A stretch of DNA of 64,000 nt from UBA4416 sp964541155. Lineage in GTDB: Bacteria > Bacteroidota > Bacteroidia > B-17B0 > Aurantibacillaceae. The stretch covers positions 186,001 through 250,000 of the forward strand of contig CAZIPC010000001.1 of assembly GCA_964541155.1 (NCBI GenBank), written 5' to 3'. This document shows positions 24,509 through 34,000 of this stretch, in pieces; position 1 is the first letter of the stretch, and each line of letters starts with the position of its first letter. A program made the position numbers and the translations under genes. The notes under the pieces are model-generated. The model searched no databases. It was not told the origin of the DNA and saw nothing but the letters and a program-made list of their open reading frames with translations.

Positions 24509-25111
24509 ATGGATTCAAATTTTTGGAACAGCCGTTATAAAGAAAAAGGTTATGCTTATGGTCTTGAGCCAAATGATTTTTTAAAATCAGAAATTCAGAT
24601 TTTTAAGCCTAATTCTAAAATTTTATGTTTAGCAGAAGGAGAAGGAAGAAATGCTATCTTTCTTGCTGAGCATAAACACGAAGTTACAGCTATTGATTAC
24701 TCAAAAGAGGGGTTGATTAAATTAAGTTCTTTAGCAAATGAACGTAATTTGCATATAAAAACGATATGTGCTGATTTAACACATTATAAAATAGAACTTA
24801 ATAAGTGGGATGCAATTATTTGCATTTTTGGTCATTTTCCTCAGCAATTAAGAAAATCAGTTTTTAAACAAATTTATAAAGGATTAAAAAAAGGTGGCAT
24901 TTTTTTAATGGAAGCATACCATAAAGATCAATTAAAATATAAAACTGGTGGACCACAAGTAGAAGAGTTATTATATAGCACTGAGGAATTAAAAGATGAT
25001 TTTTCTGAATTCAAAAATATATCTATAAAAACACTTGTTAAAGATGTTTCAGAAGGCGTTTATCACAATGGACTTTCATCGGTTATACAAGTAATTGCAT
25101 ATAATAAATAA
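24509..25111 (+). CDS. Class I SAM-dependent methyltransferase
   Basis: 200-residue methyltransferase of the TehB/UbiE-like group. It begins with FWNSRYKEKGYAYG. Motif I is degenerate, LCLAEGEGRNAIFLAE (about 46-61), followed by AIDYSKEGL (motif II), and IICIFGHFPQQLR marks motif IV. Proteins of this kind methylate small molecules, including thiols, tellurite or selenite, and are often found in sulfur or metal resistance loci. The acceptor is not predictable. It starts seven bases after the DUF2892 gene. Confidence 0.82.
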   Translation: MDSNFWNSRYKEKGYAYGLEPNDFLKSEIQIFKPNSKILCLAEGEGRNAIFLAEHKHEVTAIDYSKEGLIKLSSLANERNLHIKTICADLTHYKIELNKWDAIICIFGHFPQQLRKSVFKQIYKGLKKGGIFLMEAYHKDQLKYKTGGPQVEELLYSTEELKDDFSEFKNISIKTLVKDVSEGVYHNGLSSVIQVIAYNK

Positions 25112-25147
25112 TATCTTATTAAAATCGACAATAAAAAAATATTTAAA

Positions 25148-25873
25148 ATGAATAATTTAAAAGAGTATTGGGATAATGTATATTCTCAATCAAATAAACA
25201 TAGCTGGAATCAAGAAAGTCCAAACACAACTTTATCAATTTTAGATTCTTTAAACTTAAATAAAGAAGTTAATATCATTGATGTTGGAGGAGGAGATTCT
25301 TCTTTAGTTGATCATTTAATTAATTTAGGATATAAAAATATTACAGTTTTAGATATCAGTGAAGAAGCTATAAATATTTCAAAGAAAAGATTAGGAGAAA
25401 ATTCTAAGAATGTAAAATGGATAGTATCGGATATAACGGAATTTAAAACTGATACAAAATATGATGTTTGGATTGATAGAGCTACTTTTCATTTTTTAAA
25501 AGATGAAAAATCTATTTCTTATTATTTTAATCTTTTAAATTCATATTTATCAGTTAATGGATACTTTTTATTAGCTACTTTTAGTGATAAAGGTCCTAAT
25601 AAATGTTCTGGACTTAATGTTAATCAATATACTAAAGAGAAATTAACAAACCTATTTGAATCTAATTTTAATAGAGAAAAATGTGTGTTTGAAGATCATA
25701 TAACTCCTTCACAATTAACTCAAAATTTTATTTATGTTTTATTTAAAAAAAGAGATTTTTCTTTACTTCCTTCACACAGTAATTTACCTGATCAATACTC
25801 AAAACCATTAAGTATTAATGCTCATAGTTCGGAAGAAAAATGTGATGTGAATAGTAAAAAATGTTGTTGTTAG
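25148..25873 (+). CDS. Class I SAM-dependent methyltransferase with Cys-rich C-terminal tail
   Basis: 241-residue methyltransferase. The SAM-binding motif IIDVGGGDSSLVDHL is at about 39-53, followed by TVLDISEEAI and DIWIDRATFHFL-type motif IV (here DVWIDRATFHFL). The core ends near residue 200. The last 40 residues form an extra tail ending EEKCDVNSKKCCC, with four cysteines in eight residues, which suggests metal or sulfane-sulfur binding. The substrate is unknown. Its place among persulfide genes makes a thiol or chalcogen acceptor attractive, but this is inference. Confidence 0.82.
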   Translation: MNNLKEYWDNVYSQSNKHSWNQESPNTTLSILDSLNLNKEVNIIDVGGGDSSLVDHLINLGYKNITVLDISEEAINISKKRLGENSKNVKWIVSDITEFKTDTKYDVWIDRATFHFLKDEKSISYYFNLLNSYLSVNGYFLLATFSDKGPNKCSGLNVNQYTKEKLTNLFESNFNREKCVFEDHITPSQLTQNFIYVLFKKRDFSLLPSHSNLPDQYSKPLSINAHSSEEKCDVNSKKCCC

Positions 25874-25900
25874 TTAGTAAATCACATTAATTATATAAAT

Positions 25901-26737
25901 ATGGAGACTCTTAAAGTATTAATTCCAACTGATTTTTCAGTACAAGCAGAATATGCTTATCTGATGGTTAAAAAACTCGAAGAAAAAATTCCTGTTGAAA
26001 TACATTTCATTCATGTATTAAATGTACCAGATACAGTTTCAATGGATAATAATGGCAATATTCAAACCTGTGGCGAAATTAGTGTAGAGTATATTGTTTC
26101 TCAAAAATCGATTGCTGATAGAAAACTTAATAATTTAAAAACCCTATATGGTAATGATATTATTACACATTTGGAATTAGGTAAACTCACAGAAAAAATA
26201 GTTGCTTATTCACAAGAAAACAAGTTTGATTTAATTGTGATGGGAACAAAAGGAGCTTGGGGATTAAAAGAAAAGTTATCAGGTTCTGAAACTCAAATTG
26301 TAGCGCGTCAGTCTATGGTTCCGTTGTTATCACTAATGTGTGATCGTTCTGATTTAATCATAAAAAATATTTTATTGGTTCACGATTTCGCCAATCCAAA
26401 AAACGAAAACTTATCACTACTTCATAAATTAATAAAGGCTTTTAATACCAAAGTTCATCTTTTACAAATATCTAAAGATACTTCTGAATCAAAAAAATTA
26501 GAAATAACAAATAATATGAATGAATTTTCATTAGCAAATCAAATTTCTAATTTTGAAATGCATGTTTTAAATGATAGTGATGTTGAAAACGGAGTTATTC
26601 ATTTTAATCAAATGCAAGAAATGGATATCGTTTGTATTGGAACTCATGGTAAAGGCGGTTTGTTTCATCATAGTGCAACCGAAAAGCTAATTAATCATTT
26701 ATTTAAACCTATTATTTCTTATCATATAAAAAACTAA
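25901..26737 (+). CDS. Tandem universal stress protein (two UspA domains)
   Basis: 278-residue protein with two UspA folds. The first (about 1-150) starts LKVLIPTDFS and carries the ATP-binding signature VMGTKGAWGLKEKLSGSET. The second (about 155-278) starts NILLVHDFA and carries CIGTHGKGGLFHHSATEK, a partly conserved signature. Tandem Usp proteins are stress-linked nucleotide-binding proteins. In this run it may sense energy or redox state during sulfur stress. It lies six bases before the YeeE/YedE genes, so it is probably co-transcribed. Confidence 0.9.
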   Translation: METLKVLIPTDFSVQAEYAYLMVKKLEEKIPVEIHFIHVLNVPDTVSMDNNGNIQTCGEISVEYIVSQKSIADRKLNNLKTLYGNDIITHLELGKLTEKIVAYSQENKFDLIVMGTKGAWGLKEKLSGSETQIVARQSMVPLLSLMCDRSDLIIKNILLVHDFANPKNENLSLLHKLIKAFNTKVHLLQISKDTSESKKLEITNNMNEFSLANQISNFEMHVLNDSDVENGVIHFNQMQEMDIVCIGTHGKGGLFHHSATEKLINHLFKPIISYHIKN

Positions 26738-26742
26738 TTTTT

Positions 26743-27300
26743 ATGCTAGAGTTTATTCAACAACCATGGACATGGTGGGTATCAGGTATTTTTATAGCCT
26801 CAATTATGTTTTTACTTTTATTCTTTGGGCAATCATTTGGATTCTCAGCTAACTTAAGAACGATTTGCTCTGCGGCTGGTGGTGGCAAATTTGTAAAGTT
26901 TTTTGATTTCAATTGGCGTTCGCAAATTTGGAACTTGGTGTTTTTACTTGGTGCTGTATTAGGTGGATTTATCACAAGTCAATTTTTATCAAATGGTGAG
27001 CCTGTGCAAATTTCCCAAACTACAATAGCCGATTTGTCTAAATTAGGGATATCTTCTCCAACATCAGCACAACCCGACGAACTGTTTAGCATCGAATCTT
27101 TATTAACGTTAAAAGGGTTTCTAATTCTGGCAGTAGGTGGTTTAATGGTTGGATTTGGTTCTCGTTATGCAGGAGGCTGTACTTCTGGACATGCAATCAG
27201 TGGTTTATCAGATTTACAATTACCATCATTAATTGCTGTTATTGGATTTTTTATCGGAGGCTTATTAATGACATTTTTTATACTACCACTAATACTTTAA
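26743..27300 (+). CDS. YeeE/YedE family sulfur transporter, N-terminal-type half (PmpA-like)
   Basis: 185-residue membrane protein with about four to five transmembrane helices. The conserved GSRYAGGCTSGHAISG motif (about 139-154) carries the Cys that in thiosulfate transporter TsuA/YeeE lines the substrate pathway. Split YeeE/YedE pairs such as PmpA/PmpB accompany persulfide dioxygenases in other bacteria. The partner half follows after 10 bases. Probable substrate: thiosulfate or another sulfane-sulfur compound. The direction of transport is not evident. Confidence 0.87.
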   Translation: MLEFIQQPWTWWVSGIFIASIMFLLLFFGQSFGFSANLRTICSAAGGGKFVKFFDFNWRSQIWNLVFLLGAVLGGFITSQFLSNGEPVQISQTTIADLSKLGISSPTSAQPDELFSIESLLTLKGFLILAVGGLMVGFGSRYAGGCTSGHAISGLSDLQLPSLIAVIGFFIGGLLMTFFILPLIL

Positions 27301-27310
27301 AAGCAAGCAT

Positions 27311-27724
27311 ATGAAATTTATAAAATTTTTATTACTAGGCACATTATTTGGAATAGTTATGGCTAAATCTGAGGCATTCTCATGGTTTAGAATTCAAGAA
27401 ATGTTTCGCTTTCAAGCATTTCACATGTATGGTATTATAGGCACAGCAGTAACTTTAGGAGTTATTGGCGTTGCTTTAATTAAAAGATATAGTATACGAG
27501 ATATTAAAGGAAATCCAATTATGTTTTTCCCAAAAGAAAAATCGGTTTTACGTTATTTAATTGGTGGTATTATTTTTGGATTAGGTTGGGCTTTAAGTGG
27601 TGCATGCCCTGGACCTATGGTTGTTAATATTGGATATGGCTATGTGACAATGAGTGTTGTATTCTTATTTGCTATCTTAGGAACTTATTTATATGGTGCT
27701 ATTAAAGATAAAATCCCTCATTAA
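27311..27724 (+). CDS. YeeE/YedE family sulfur transporter, C-terminal-type half (DUF6691/PmpB-like)
   Basis: 137-residue membrane protein with four predicted helices. GLGWALSGACPGPMVVNIG (about 95-113) matches the second conserved Cys motif of YeeE/YedE proteins, and the N-terminal half contains FRIQEMFRFQAFHMYG, typical of DUF6691. It should pair with the preceding 185-residue subunit to give the equivalent of a full-length YeeE. It is 18 bases upstream of the TsdA-like cytochrome gene, linking thiosulfate transport and oxidation. Confidence 0.87.
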   Translation: MKFIKFLLLGTLFGIVMAKSEAFSWFRIQEMFRFQAFHMYGIIGTAVTLGVIGVALIKRYSIRDIKGNPIMFFPKEKSVLRYLIGGIIFGLGWALSGACPGPMVVNIGYGYVTMSVVFLFAILGTYLYGAIKDKIPH

Positions 27725-27742
27725 TATAGTAAATTAGTTATT

Positions 27743-28849
27743 ATGGAAAACAAATTTAAATCTGAAGATTCATTAGTTTCAGTAATAGGTAAATTAATTA
27801 ATGTCATTCTTCTTCTTCTCGTTTTAATTGGTGCTTTAGTTGTTATCATAGTTATTTATGTTCCTGATTTTAAGCCTAAAAATGAAAAGATAATACAAAC
27901 ACCTGTTCCAGATGCTAATGGCAATTTTACTGAAGCAGGAAAACAACAAGCATTAATACCTAAAGATACTACCAATTATTGGATAGCTCCTGACATTGCT
28001 AGTTTAGATCAAAATCCAAATAAAGAAATGATATTGTATGGACAAGATTTAATTATGCATACATCAAATTATTACGGAGAAAGTGGTAAGATATTTAAAT
28101 CTTCTACTAACGGCATGAATTGCCAAAACTGTCATTTAGAAGCAGGAACAAAAATATTTGGAAATAATTATTCTGCTGTGGCTTCAACATTTCCTAAATA
28201 CAGAGCAAGGTCAGGAACCATTGAAAATATGTACAAACGAATCAACGATTGTTTTGAACGAAGTTTAAATGGCAAAGCTATAGATACAAATTCAAAAGAA
28301 ATGCAAAGTATTGTTGCTTACATGAAGTGGTTGGGTAAAGATGTTGCTAAAGGTGTTAAACCATCAGGTTCCGGATTTAAAGATTTAACTCTTTTAGATA
28401 GAGCTTCTGATCCAGAAAAAGGTAAGGTAATTTATGCTGAAAAATGTCAAAGTTGTCATCAACAAAATGGAGCTGGTTTAATGAATGGAGAAAAAACAGC
28501 ATTTACATATCCGCCATTATGGGGAGACAAAAGTTATAATGATGGCGCTGGATTATACCGTATGTCAAACTTTGCTAAATTTGTAAAATACAATATGCCA
28601 TTAGGCGCATCTTTTAATAATACACAATTAACAGATGAAGAGGCTTGGGATATTGCTGCATTTGTTAATTCTCAACCTAGACCAAAGAAAAATATTAAAA
28701 ATGATTGGCCAAAAATAGAAGAGAAGCCTTTTGATCACCCTTTTGGTTCTTATGCTGATGGGTTTGATGAAAAACAACATAAATACGGACCATTCAAGCC
28801 AATTCAAGAAAAAATAAAATCTTTAAAAGATAAAAAATCAAAAGTATAA
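27743..28849 (+). CDS. TsdA-like dihaem cytochrome c (putative thiosulfate dehydrogenase)
   Basis: 368-residue membrane-anchored cytochrome with one N-terminal helix (about 20-40). Haem-binding motifs CQNCH (127-131) and CQSCH (235-239) mark two c-type domains. Cys170, in NDCFERSLNG, sits where TsdA enzymes place the distal cysteine ligand of the catalytic haem. Other TsdA-type features are GDLKSYN-like GDKSYNDGAG and the N-terminal domain order. TsdA couples two thiosulfates to tetrathionate, or the reverse. The gene fits the thiosulfate made by the CstB-like enzyme. It overlaps the beta-barrel gene by one base (TAATG). Confidence 0.82.
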   Translation: MENKFKSEDSLVSVIGKLINVILLLLVLIGALVVIIVIYVPDFKPKNEKIIQTPVPDANGNFTEAGKQQALIPKDTTNYWIAPDIASLDQNPNKEMILYGQDLIMHTSNYYGESGKIFKSSTNGMNCQNCHLEAGTKIFGNNYSAVASTFPKYRARSGTIENMYKRINDCFERSLNGKAIDTNSKEMQSIVAYMKWLGKDVAKGVKPSGSGFKDLTLLDRASDPEKGKVIYAEKCQSCHQQNGAGLMNGEKTAFTYPPLWGDKSYNDGAGLYRMSNFAKFVKYNMPLGASFNNTQLTDEEAWDIAAFVNSQPRPKKNIKNDWPKIEEKPFDHPFGSYADGFDEKQHKYGPFKPIQEKIKSLKDKKSKV

Positions 28850-30237
28850 TGAAACATATAACCGCACTTTTATTATTGATTTCCATTGTTTCTTTTGGCC
28901 AAGATACTTTAAAATCGAATGTAAAAGAAACAATAAAAGACACCACTACACTAAGCGATTTATTGCTAAAATCAAAAATAGATGTTAATGCCCGAACTGT
29001 TTTTATGAGCACTATTAACGATGGTGCATTAAAAGATGATTACGCTTTAGCGGCAGGTGTTGGATTAGGAATAACAACAAAATCTTTTTATGGATTACAA
29101 GCAGGCGTTAGCAGTTTTGTTATTTATAATTTATGGTCTTCTAATTTAACACAACTAGACCCATCTACTTTAAATGCAAATAGATATGAAACTGGATTAT
29201 TTGACGTTCAAAATATAAATGCAAAAAACAATTTAATTCGTCTTGAAAATTTATATTTAAAATATACGCTTTCAAAAACCTTATTAACTGTTGGTAAAAT
29301 GAAATTGAATACACCTTTTTTAAATCCACAAGATGGTAGAATGAACGCTACTTTAGAAGAAGGTGCATGGTTGACTATGAATGAATTTAATAAAGTGCAA
29401 ATAAATGCTGGTTGGTTATGGAATATTTCGCCTAGGTCTACTACTCAGTGGTTTTCGGCTGCAAATTCAATTGGAATTTATCCCAGTGGTGTAACAGAAA
29501 AAGGTGTAAAGTCTGATTATTATGGAAATATTAGTACTAGTGGTGTTGCGTTAGGTAATATTATAATTAATCCAACTAAAAATATTAAAATTAATTTGTG
29601 GGATATGTTAATTTATAATGTCATGAATACTTCTATGATTGAAATAAATTCTGAGTTTGGAAAAAGTTTAAAATACTACCAAGGTTTTATATTTATTCAT
29701 CAAGATGCTATTAACGATGGTGGAAATATAGATCAATCTAAAGCATATATTAACAAAGGTTCTCAATCAAATTCCATAAGCGGTCAAATAGGAATAAAAA
29801 ATAAAAAATTTAATACGAGTATAAATTACACCCATATCACGGCAGATGGTCGTTATTTAGTTCCCAGAGAATGGGGTAAAGATCCGTTCTATACTTTTAT
29901 GCCTCGCGAAAGAAATGAAGGTTATGGTAATTTAAATGCTTTTACAACAAAAACAACGGTTACTTATTTAAAAGGAATTTTTAAAACAAGTTTAGCATAT
30001 GGTTACTTTATGTTACCAGATGTAAAAGATTATGAATTAAATAAATACGGCATGCCTTCTTATCATCAACTTAACATAGATTTTTCTTATTCATGTTCTA
30101 AATTTTTAAAAGGTTTAGATGTTAAATTTTTGGCAGTTTATAAATTAAAACAAGGCGAAACTTATAATAACCTTAAATATATTTATAACAAAGTCAATAT
30201 GCTTAATTTTAATCTTATCTTCGATTTTAAATTTTAA
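28849..30237 (+). CDS. Outer-membrane beta-barrel (porin-like) protein
   Basis: 462-residue protein with a signal peptide (1-18, ending SFGQ) and alternating hydrophobic/polar strands ending NLIFDFKF, with the terminal Phe typical of outer-membrane barrels. Motifs such as RLENLYLKYTLSKTLLTVGKM and LNTPFLNPQDGRMN resemble OprD-type or alginate-export-like porins of Bacteroidota. Translational coupling (one-base overlap) to the TsdA-like cytochrome suggests it passes that enzyme's substrate or product across the outer membrane. Specificity is inferred only from position. Confidence 0.75.
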   Translation: MKHITALLLLISIVSFGQDTLKSNVKETIKDTTTLSDLLLKSKIDVNARTVFMSTINDGALKDDYALAAGVGLGITTKSFYGLQAGVSSFVIYNLWSSNLTQLDPSTLNANRYETGLFDVQNINAKNNLIRLENLYLKYTLSKTLLTVGKMKLNTPFLNPQDGRMNATLEEGAWLTMNEFNKVQINAGWLWNISPRSTTQWFSAANSIGIYPSGVTEKGVKSDYYGNISTSGVALGNIIINPTKNIKINLWDMLIYNVMNTSMIEINSEFGKSLKYYQGFIFIHQDAINDGGNIDQSKAYINKGSQSNSISGQIGIKNKKFNTSINYTHITADGRYLVPREWGKDPFYTFMPRERNEGYGNLNAFTTKTTVTYLKGIFKTSLAYGYFMLPDVKDYELNKYGMPSYHQLNIDFSYSCSKFLKGLDVKFLAVYKLKQGETYNNLKYIYNKVNMLNFNLIFDFKF

Positions 30238-30263
30238 AATAATTATTCTTCATTCATTTTTTT

Positions 30264-30902
30264 ATGTCTATAAAAACTTTAAAAGAAAAACTTTCTCAGA
30301 TTTTTGAAAAAAAATTAGTAGATGAAATATTAGGTTTTGCTGAAGTTATTCATTTAAAAGAAGGTGATGTAGTAATGGATTACGGAAAAAAAGTAAGATT
30401 TATGCCTATTATTATATCTGGTACTTTAAGAGTAATGCGCAAAGATGAAGAGGGAAGAGAAATTATATTGTATTATTTAAGTAATAATGAAAGTTGTGCA
30501 ATGGCATATGCATGCTGTATGGAAGCAAAATTAAGTGAGGTAAAAGCTATTGCAGAAGACAATATAGAATTAATTAAAATTCCACACGAAAAATTAGATG
30601 AATGGTTAATGAAATATCCCAGTTGGAAAAGTTATGTATTTAATAGTTTTACTCAACGATTTAATGAACTTTTACGTTCACTAGAAAGCGTAGCTTTTCA
30701 TAAATTAGATGAACGTCTAATAAAATATCTAAAAAATAAAACAAAGGTTTCGGGTAAAACATCCATTCAATTATCACATAATCAAATAGCAGAAGAAATG
30801 GGAACTAGTAGAGTTGTTATTTCGAGACTATTAAAACAGTTAGAAAACGATAAAAAATTAGTTTTATATCGTAATGAAATAAAATTATTAAGCGGCTTTT
30901 AA
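30264..30902 (+). CDS. Crp/Fnr family transcriptional regulator
   Basis: 212-residue regulator. Residues about 10-125 are a cyclic-nucleotide-binding-like beta-roll (LKEGDVVMDYGK, ISGTLRVMRKDEEGRE) and 150-212 a Crp-type winged helix (LSHNQIAEEMGTSRVVISRLLKQLE). Cys78, Cys84 and Cys85 lie in ESCAMAYACCME, a cysteine cluster common in Bacteroidota Crp/Fnr proteins. It lacks the N-terminal four-cysteine Fe-S cluster of classical FNR. It is the last gene of the sulfur run and the obvious candidate to bind the two GTAACA-type sites upstream. The signal could be persulfide, redox state or another ligand. Confidence 0.9.
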   Translation: MSIKTLKEKLSQIFEKKLVDEILGFAEVIHLKEGDVVMDYGKKVRFMPIIISGTLRVMRKDEEGREIILYYLSNNESCAMAYACCMEAKLSEVKAIAEDNIELIKIPHEKLDEWLMKYPSWKSYVFNSFTQRFNELLRSLESVAFHKLDERLIKYLKNKTKVSGKTSIQLSHNQIAEEMGTSRVVISRLLKQLENDKKLVLYRNEIKLLSGF

Positions 30903-31006
30903 TTAAGAATTAAAAATAGTTGTTCTTTGTTTGAAAAATTAACATTTTTAACTATAAATGACTGAAATTCGTAGGGGAATTAACGATTTAGTATTGAAAA
31001 ATAGAC

Positions 31007-31014
31007 TACTTTTG
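31007..31014 (+). promoter_or_regulatory. Candidate -7 promoter element (TACTTTTG) for the T9SS adhesin gene
   Basis: A full match to TAnnTTTG. Its last base is the first base of an in-frame GTG codon, so that GTG cannot be the start if the promoter is used. The candidate ATG starts at 31032 and 31086 lie downstream. Confidence 0.5.
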
Positions 31015-31085
31015 TGCAAAATTTAACCCTAATGAATAAAAAATTACCTTTCTGTTTTAATATTTTTTTAAAACCAAATAATCTT

Positions 31086-34000
31086 ATGTCAAAATTTACT
31101 AAACCGTTAATTTTAATGGTTGTTACGCTATTTACATTTAATTTAAAATCTCAAACTAGTGTAATTACAACTCTCAGTAATAACCCAAGTTTTAATGTCT
31201 TAAATACTTTATGTACGGCAACTGTATCAGCTGTTGCATCTCAATCAACTATTTGCGAAGGCTTAACAAATACATTAACAGCCACAGGAACAACTTCATA
31301 TACATGGAGTACAGGTGCTACAACAGCTTCAATTTCCGTTTCTCCAACTGTAGCAACAGTTTATACCGTTACGGGTAGCGATGCTTTAGGTTGTTTAAGT
31401 ACATACACAATTACTTTTAATGTTAATCCAAAACCTCCTGTAAATGCAGTTGCTAGCCCAACAGCAATTTGTTCAGGGGGTACATCTACATTAACGGCTA
31501 GTGGAGCTAGTACTTATACATGGAATCCTTTATTTGTTGGTGCAGTAAATATTGTGTCTAGAACTGTGACATCAAATTTTACAGTAACAGGTACAAGTGC
31601 TCTTGGTTGTAAGGCCAGTAAAGTTATTAGGCTAACGGTAAATGCGTTACCATCTATTGCTATTGCCTCATCACCATCTGTGATATGTTCAGGTTCAAGC
31701 TCAACTCTTACAGCTAGTGGTGCAACATCATACACCTGGAATACAGGTGCTACAACTGCAAGTATTTCTGCTTCTCCTTTATCAACAACCATTTATACAG
31801 TAAGTGGTAAAAATGTAGCCGGATGTATGAATACTAAAACTGTTTCTTTAACAGTTAATACAAAGCCAACTTTATCAGTAACATCATCTGGCTCTATATG
31901 TGCTGGTTCTAGTATATCTCTATCAGCAAATGGAGCAAGTACTTATACTTGGAATCCAGGTGCGTTAACAGGTTCTTTAGTAACCGTTAGTCCATCTTCA
32001 TCAACTGTTTATTCGGTTACTGGTAAAAGTGTAAATGGGTGTTTAAGTTCCCCAGCTTCATTAAGTTCTATTACTGTTTATACGTTTTCTCCTATTACTG
32101 TAAACAGTGGTTCTATTTGTTCTGGTAAATCTTTCACAATAGTTCCAAATGGAGCTTTAACTTATACGTATTCCAGTGGTTCAAATATTGTTTCTCCATC
32201 ATCAACTTCAAATTATACAATTAATGGTACTTATGCTAATGGGTGTACAAACTCAGCTATATCCTCTGTAACTGTTAATGCTGGATTACCTATTTCTGTA
32301 AATAGCGGTTCTATTTGCTCGGGTAAATCATTTACTATAATTCCAAGCGGGGCAGTAACTTATACTTATTCTGGTGGTTCAAACATTGTGTCTCCTTCAT
32401 CAACTACTAGTTATACTATTGATGGAACTGATGTAAATGGATGTAATAATTCAGCTATATCATCTGTAACCGTTAATACAAATCCATCTATATCACTTAA
32501 TACTGGAGGTATTTGTCCAGGAGGTTCATTTACATTTACCCCAACTGGCGCTATAACTTACACTTACTCAGGTGGTTCAGCAATTGTATCGCCATCAGTT
32601 AACACAACATATACTGTCAGCGGAACAAATGCACAAGGTTGTATTGGTTCTGCGGTTTCAACTGTTTCAGTATCTTCAGCATTAATTTTTAGTGTTAATA
32701 GTGGTTCAATTTGTACAGGAAACACATTTACAATGTTACCTACTGGAGCAGTATCTTATACTTATTCAAGTGGTTCTGCTGTAGTTACTCCAATTACATC
32801 AACTATATATACAGTTACAGGAGTAAGTGCACAGGGATGTTTAGGAACAGTAACAAGTTCAGTAACAGTAAATACATTGCCTACTATTTCAGTAAATAGT
32901 GGATCTATTTGCTCTGGAGATTCATATACATTTACGCCAACTGGAGCATCAACATATACTTATTCTAACGGTTCAAATGTTGTAACTCCTAGCGCGTCTA
33001 ATATTTATACAATAACCGGAACAAGTGCACAGGGATGTATAGGAACTGTTACAAGTTCAGTAACTGTAAATTCATTACCTACTATAATAGTAAATAATGG
33101 GGCAATTTGTTCAGGCGAATCATTTACATTAACACCAACAGGTGCCTTAACATATACGTATTCAAGTGGTTCAAATATTGTAACACCAACTGCTAGTTCA
33201 GATTATACAGTTTCTGGAACAAACTCACAAGGATGTTCTGCAAATGCTGTAAGCTCAATAACAGTAAATGCATTACCTATAATATCTGTAAATAGTGGAG
33301 CAATTTGTTCAGGCGAATCATTTACATTAACACCAACAGGTGCCTTAACATACACGTATTCAAATGGTTCGGCAGTAGTTTCACCTACTACAACAACAGA
33401 TTATACAGTAACAGGAACAGATGCAAATGGTTGTACTAATACTGTTGGTACGGTTAGTTCTATAATAGTAAATAGTAGTCCTATTTTAAGCGTTAATGAT
33501 GGAACTATTTGTCCTGGTGGAACTTTTACAATTGTACCTTTAGGAGCTTTAACTTATACGTATAGTGGGGGTTCTTCTGTTGTAACTGCCACGGTAAGCT
33601 CATCATATATTGTTACAGGAACTGATGCTAATGGTTGTATAGGTGCAACAGTAAGTTCGTTATTTGTTAATGCATTACCAGTAGTTACAGCTAATGCAAC
33701 TCAAACAGCTATTTGTGAAGGAAGCGCAGTTACATTAACCGGCGGCGGAGCTTTAACATATACTTGGTCGGGAAGTGTAGTAGATGGTGTAGCTTTTTTT
33801 CCTAGAACAACAGATACTTATACGGTAGTTGGTACTGATGTAAATGGTTGTCAAAATTCAGCTGTTAGTACAGTTACTGTAAATCCACTTCCAACAGTTA
33901 CTTTTTCTTTAATTCCTAGCCCTATATGCGCGTTAACCTCTACAGTTGCATTATCAGGAACTCCAGCAGGCGGAACATTTACCGGTACAGATATTATAGG

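Noticed and set aside
32711..32899. Short Cys/Tyr-rich ORF inside the adhesin gene
   Set aside because: It is a frame-shifted shadow of the repetitive coding sequence with no independent start context.
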